This document shows positions 18,058 through 18,556 of a stretch of 18,556 bases of DNA, piece after piece. Made by a program: the position numbers and the translations under genes. The notes under the pieces are model-generated. The model had not been told where the DNA came from. It made no database searches and was given only the letters and a program-made list of their open reading frames with translations. How positions within the stretch are numbered: the first letter of the stretch is position 1; the number at the start of each line of letters is the position of its first letter. Source of the DNA: Saccoglossus kowalevskii (taxonomy: Eukaryota > Hemichordata > Enteropneusta > Harrimaniidae). Location of the stretch: NCBI RefSeq assembly GCF_000003605.2, contig NW_003113979.1:13453-32008 (forward strand). The letters run 5' to 3'.

Positions 18058-18304
18058 CCAGAACAAACAAATCTGAAGTCACCTCACTGTTTCAGGGGAT
18101 GTTGGCTTGACATGATTTTTCCCATCGTCTGCCAGAAAATGAATAATTTGTTTGGATTAGTAGATATATTTCAATATATTCAAAATTGACATCCCTGACT
18201 CAAATCATATGTGCTGCGTCTGATTCGAATTATGACTGCCAAATTATAGCGGGAAACTACATTTCTTCAGAATAAAAATAACATTTTCCAGTTTTTGAAA
18301 AGTA

Positions 18305-18402
18305 GTTAAAGCGCTACAGTCAGGTCGTCGCGAAGCGCGTTCTCTAATCTCGTTTAAACAAACAACGCGAGTGGTAAACGTGGTACGGGTCCCATATCGA
18401 AC
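18305..18402. repeat. MITE-like element, left arm and core
   Basis: GTTAAAGCGCTACAGTCAGG then TCGTCGCGAAGCGCGTTCT resembles the left terminal arm. Farther on, AAACAAACAACGCGAG and GGGTCCCATATCGAAC match the family core. Past 18402 the right arm is not recognised. Confidence 0.65.
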
Positions 18403-18556
18403 TGTGGTGCATTGTGGGATATTTTCTGTGAAATGGAAGACAATGTGCTCAGGCTTCCCCGCCACGCGCCAATAAACCTCTAAATCGGAACGTTAATTCG
18501 CAAGTATGTAGTTTCCTAGCAACCGTTATTTTAGGATATGATAAGAGTAAATACAC
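18403..18556. other. Unassigned end of window
   Basis: No gene or repeat is recognised. AATAAA occurs near 18470. Confidence 0.4.

Larger units (their letters stand above)
17097..18304. other. Non-coding stretch with stem-loops and an AT tract
   Basis: No gene is recognised. It includes a stem-loop at 17205-17252, a G/C-run hairpin at 17634-17667, a short MITE-like piece at about 17729-17744, the (AT)n tract at 17903-17932 and a CRE palindrome at 18048-18057. The GC-rich patch near 17580-17700 stands out from AT-rich flanks. Confidence 0.5.

Overview
The window looks like animal nuclear DNA, most likely from a marine invertebrate. It is AT-rich, shows no bacterial operon structure, and contains Tc1/mariner, Ty3/Gypsy and LINE remnants, microsatellites, AATAAA signals and small inverted-repeat elements. 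The species cannot be fixed from sequence alone. No RNA gene and no CRISPR array was seen.

Layout. 1-1480 has no recognisable gene. About 1480-2262 is the 3' end of a 5'-truncated LINE, closed by an (ATT)n tail. 2451-2549 is one copy of a dispersed repeat. 2833-4076 is an end-to-end mariner element on the minus strand with a dead transposase. About 4370-7045 is a first Ty3/Gypsy relic (LTR-like leader, primer-binding site, gag, protease, then a jump into the reverse transcriptase C-terminus). It is followed at once by a 197-bp tandem duplication. About 7810-10851 is a second, different Ty3/Gypsy relic (gag to integrase tail, polypurine tract, 3' LTR). 10864-11010 is a hairpin-forming repeat related to the one at 2451.

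The only intact large gene is at 11265-12704 (+). It is a single-exon, 479-residue membrane-anchored acyltransferase of the wax ester synthase/diacylglycerol acyltransferase (WS/DGAT) family, with the HHxxxDG motif. A fragment of a small inverted-repeat (MITE-like) family lies just upstream of it, and further copies lie at 12945, 13429, 16529, 18305 and, as a short piece, near 17729.

13831-15016 is a second LINE relic with a visible FADD reverse transcriptase box and a 3' end resembling the first LINE. 15527-15897 is a 21-bp minisatellite in which eight units carry a perfect CArg-box sequence, CC(A/T)6GG. The remainder to 18556 is mostly non-coding, with a possible helicase-like scrap near 16845, two strong stem-loops and an (AT)n tract.

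The genes do not form a pathway. The window reads as one host lipid-acyltransferase gene in a bed of decayed mobile elements. The points most worth following are the CArG-box minisatellite, the new-looking MITE family whose arm lies in the acyltransferase 5' region, and a palindromic foldback repeat.
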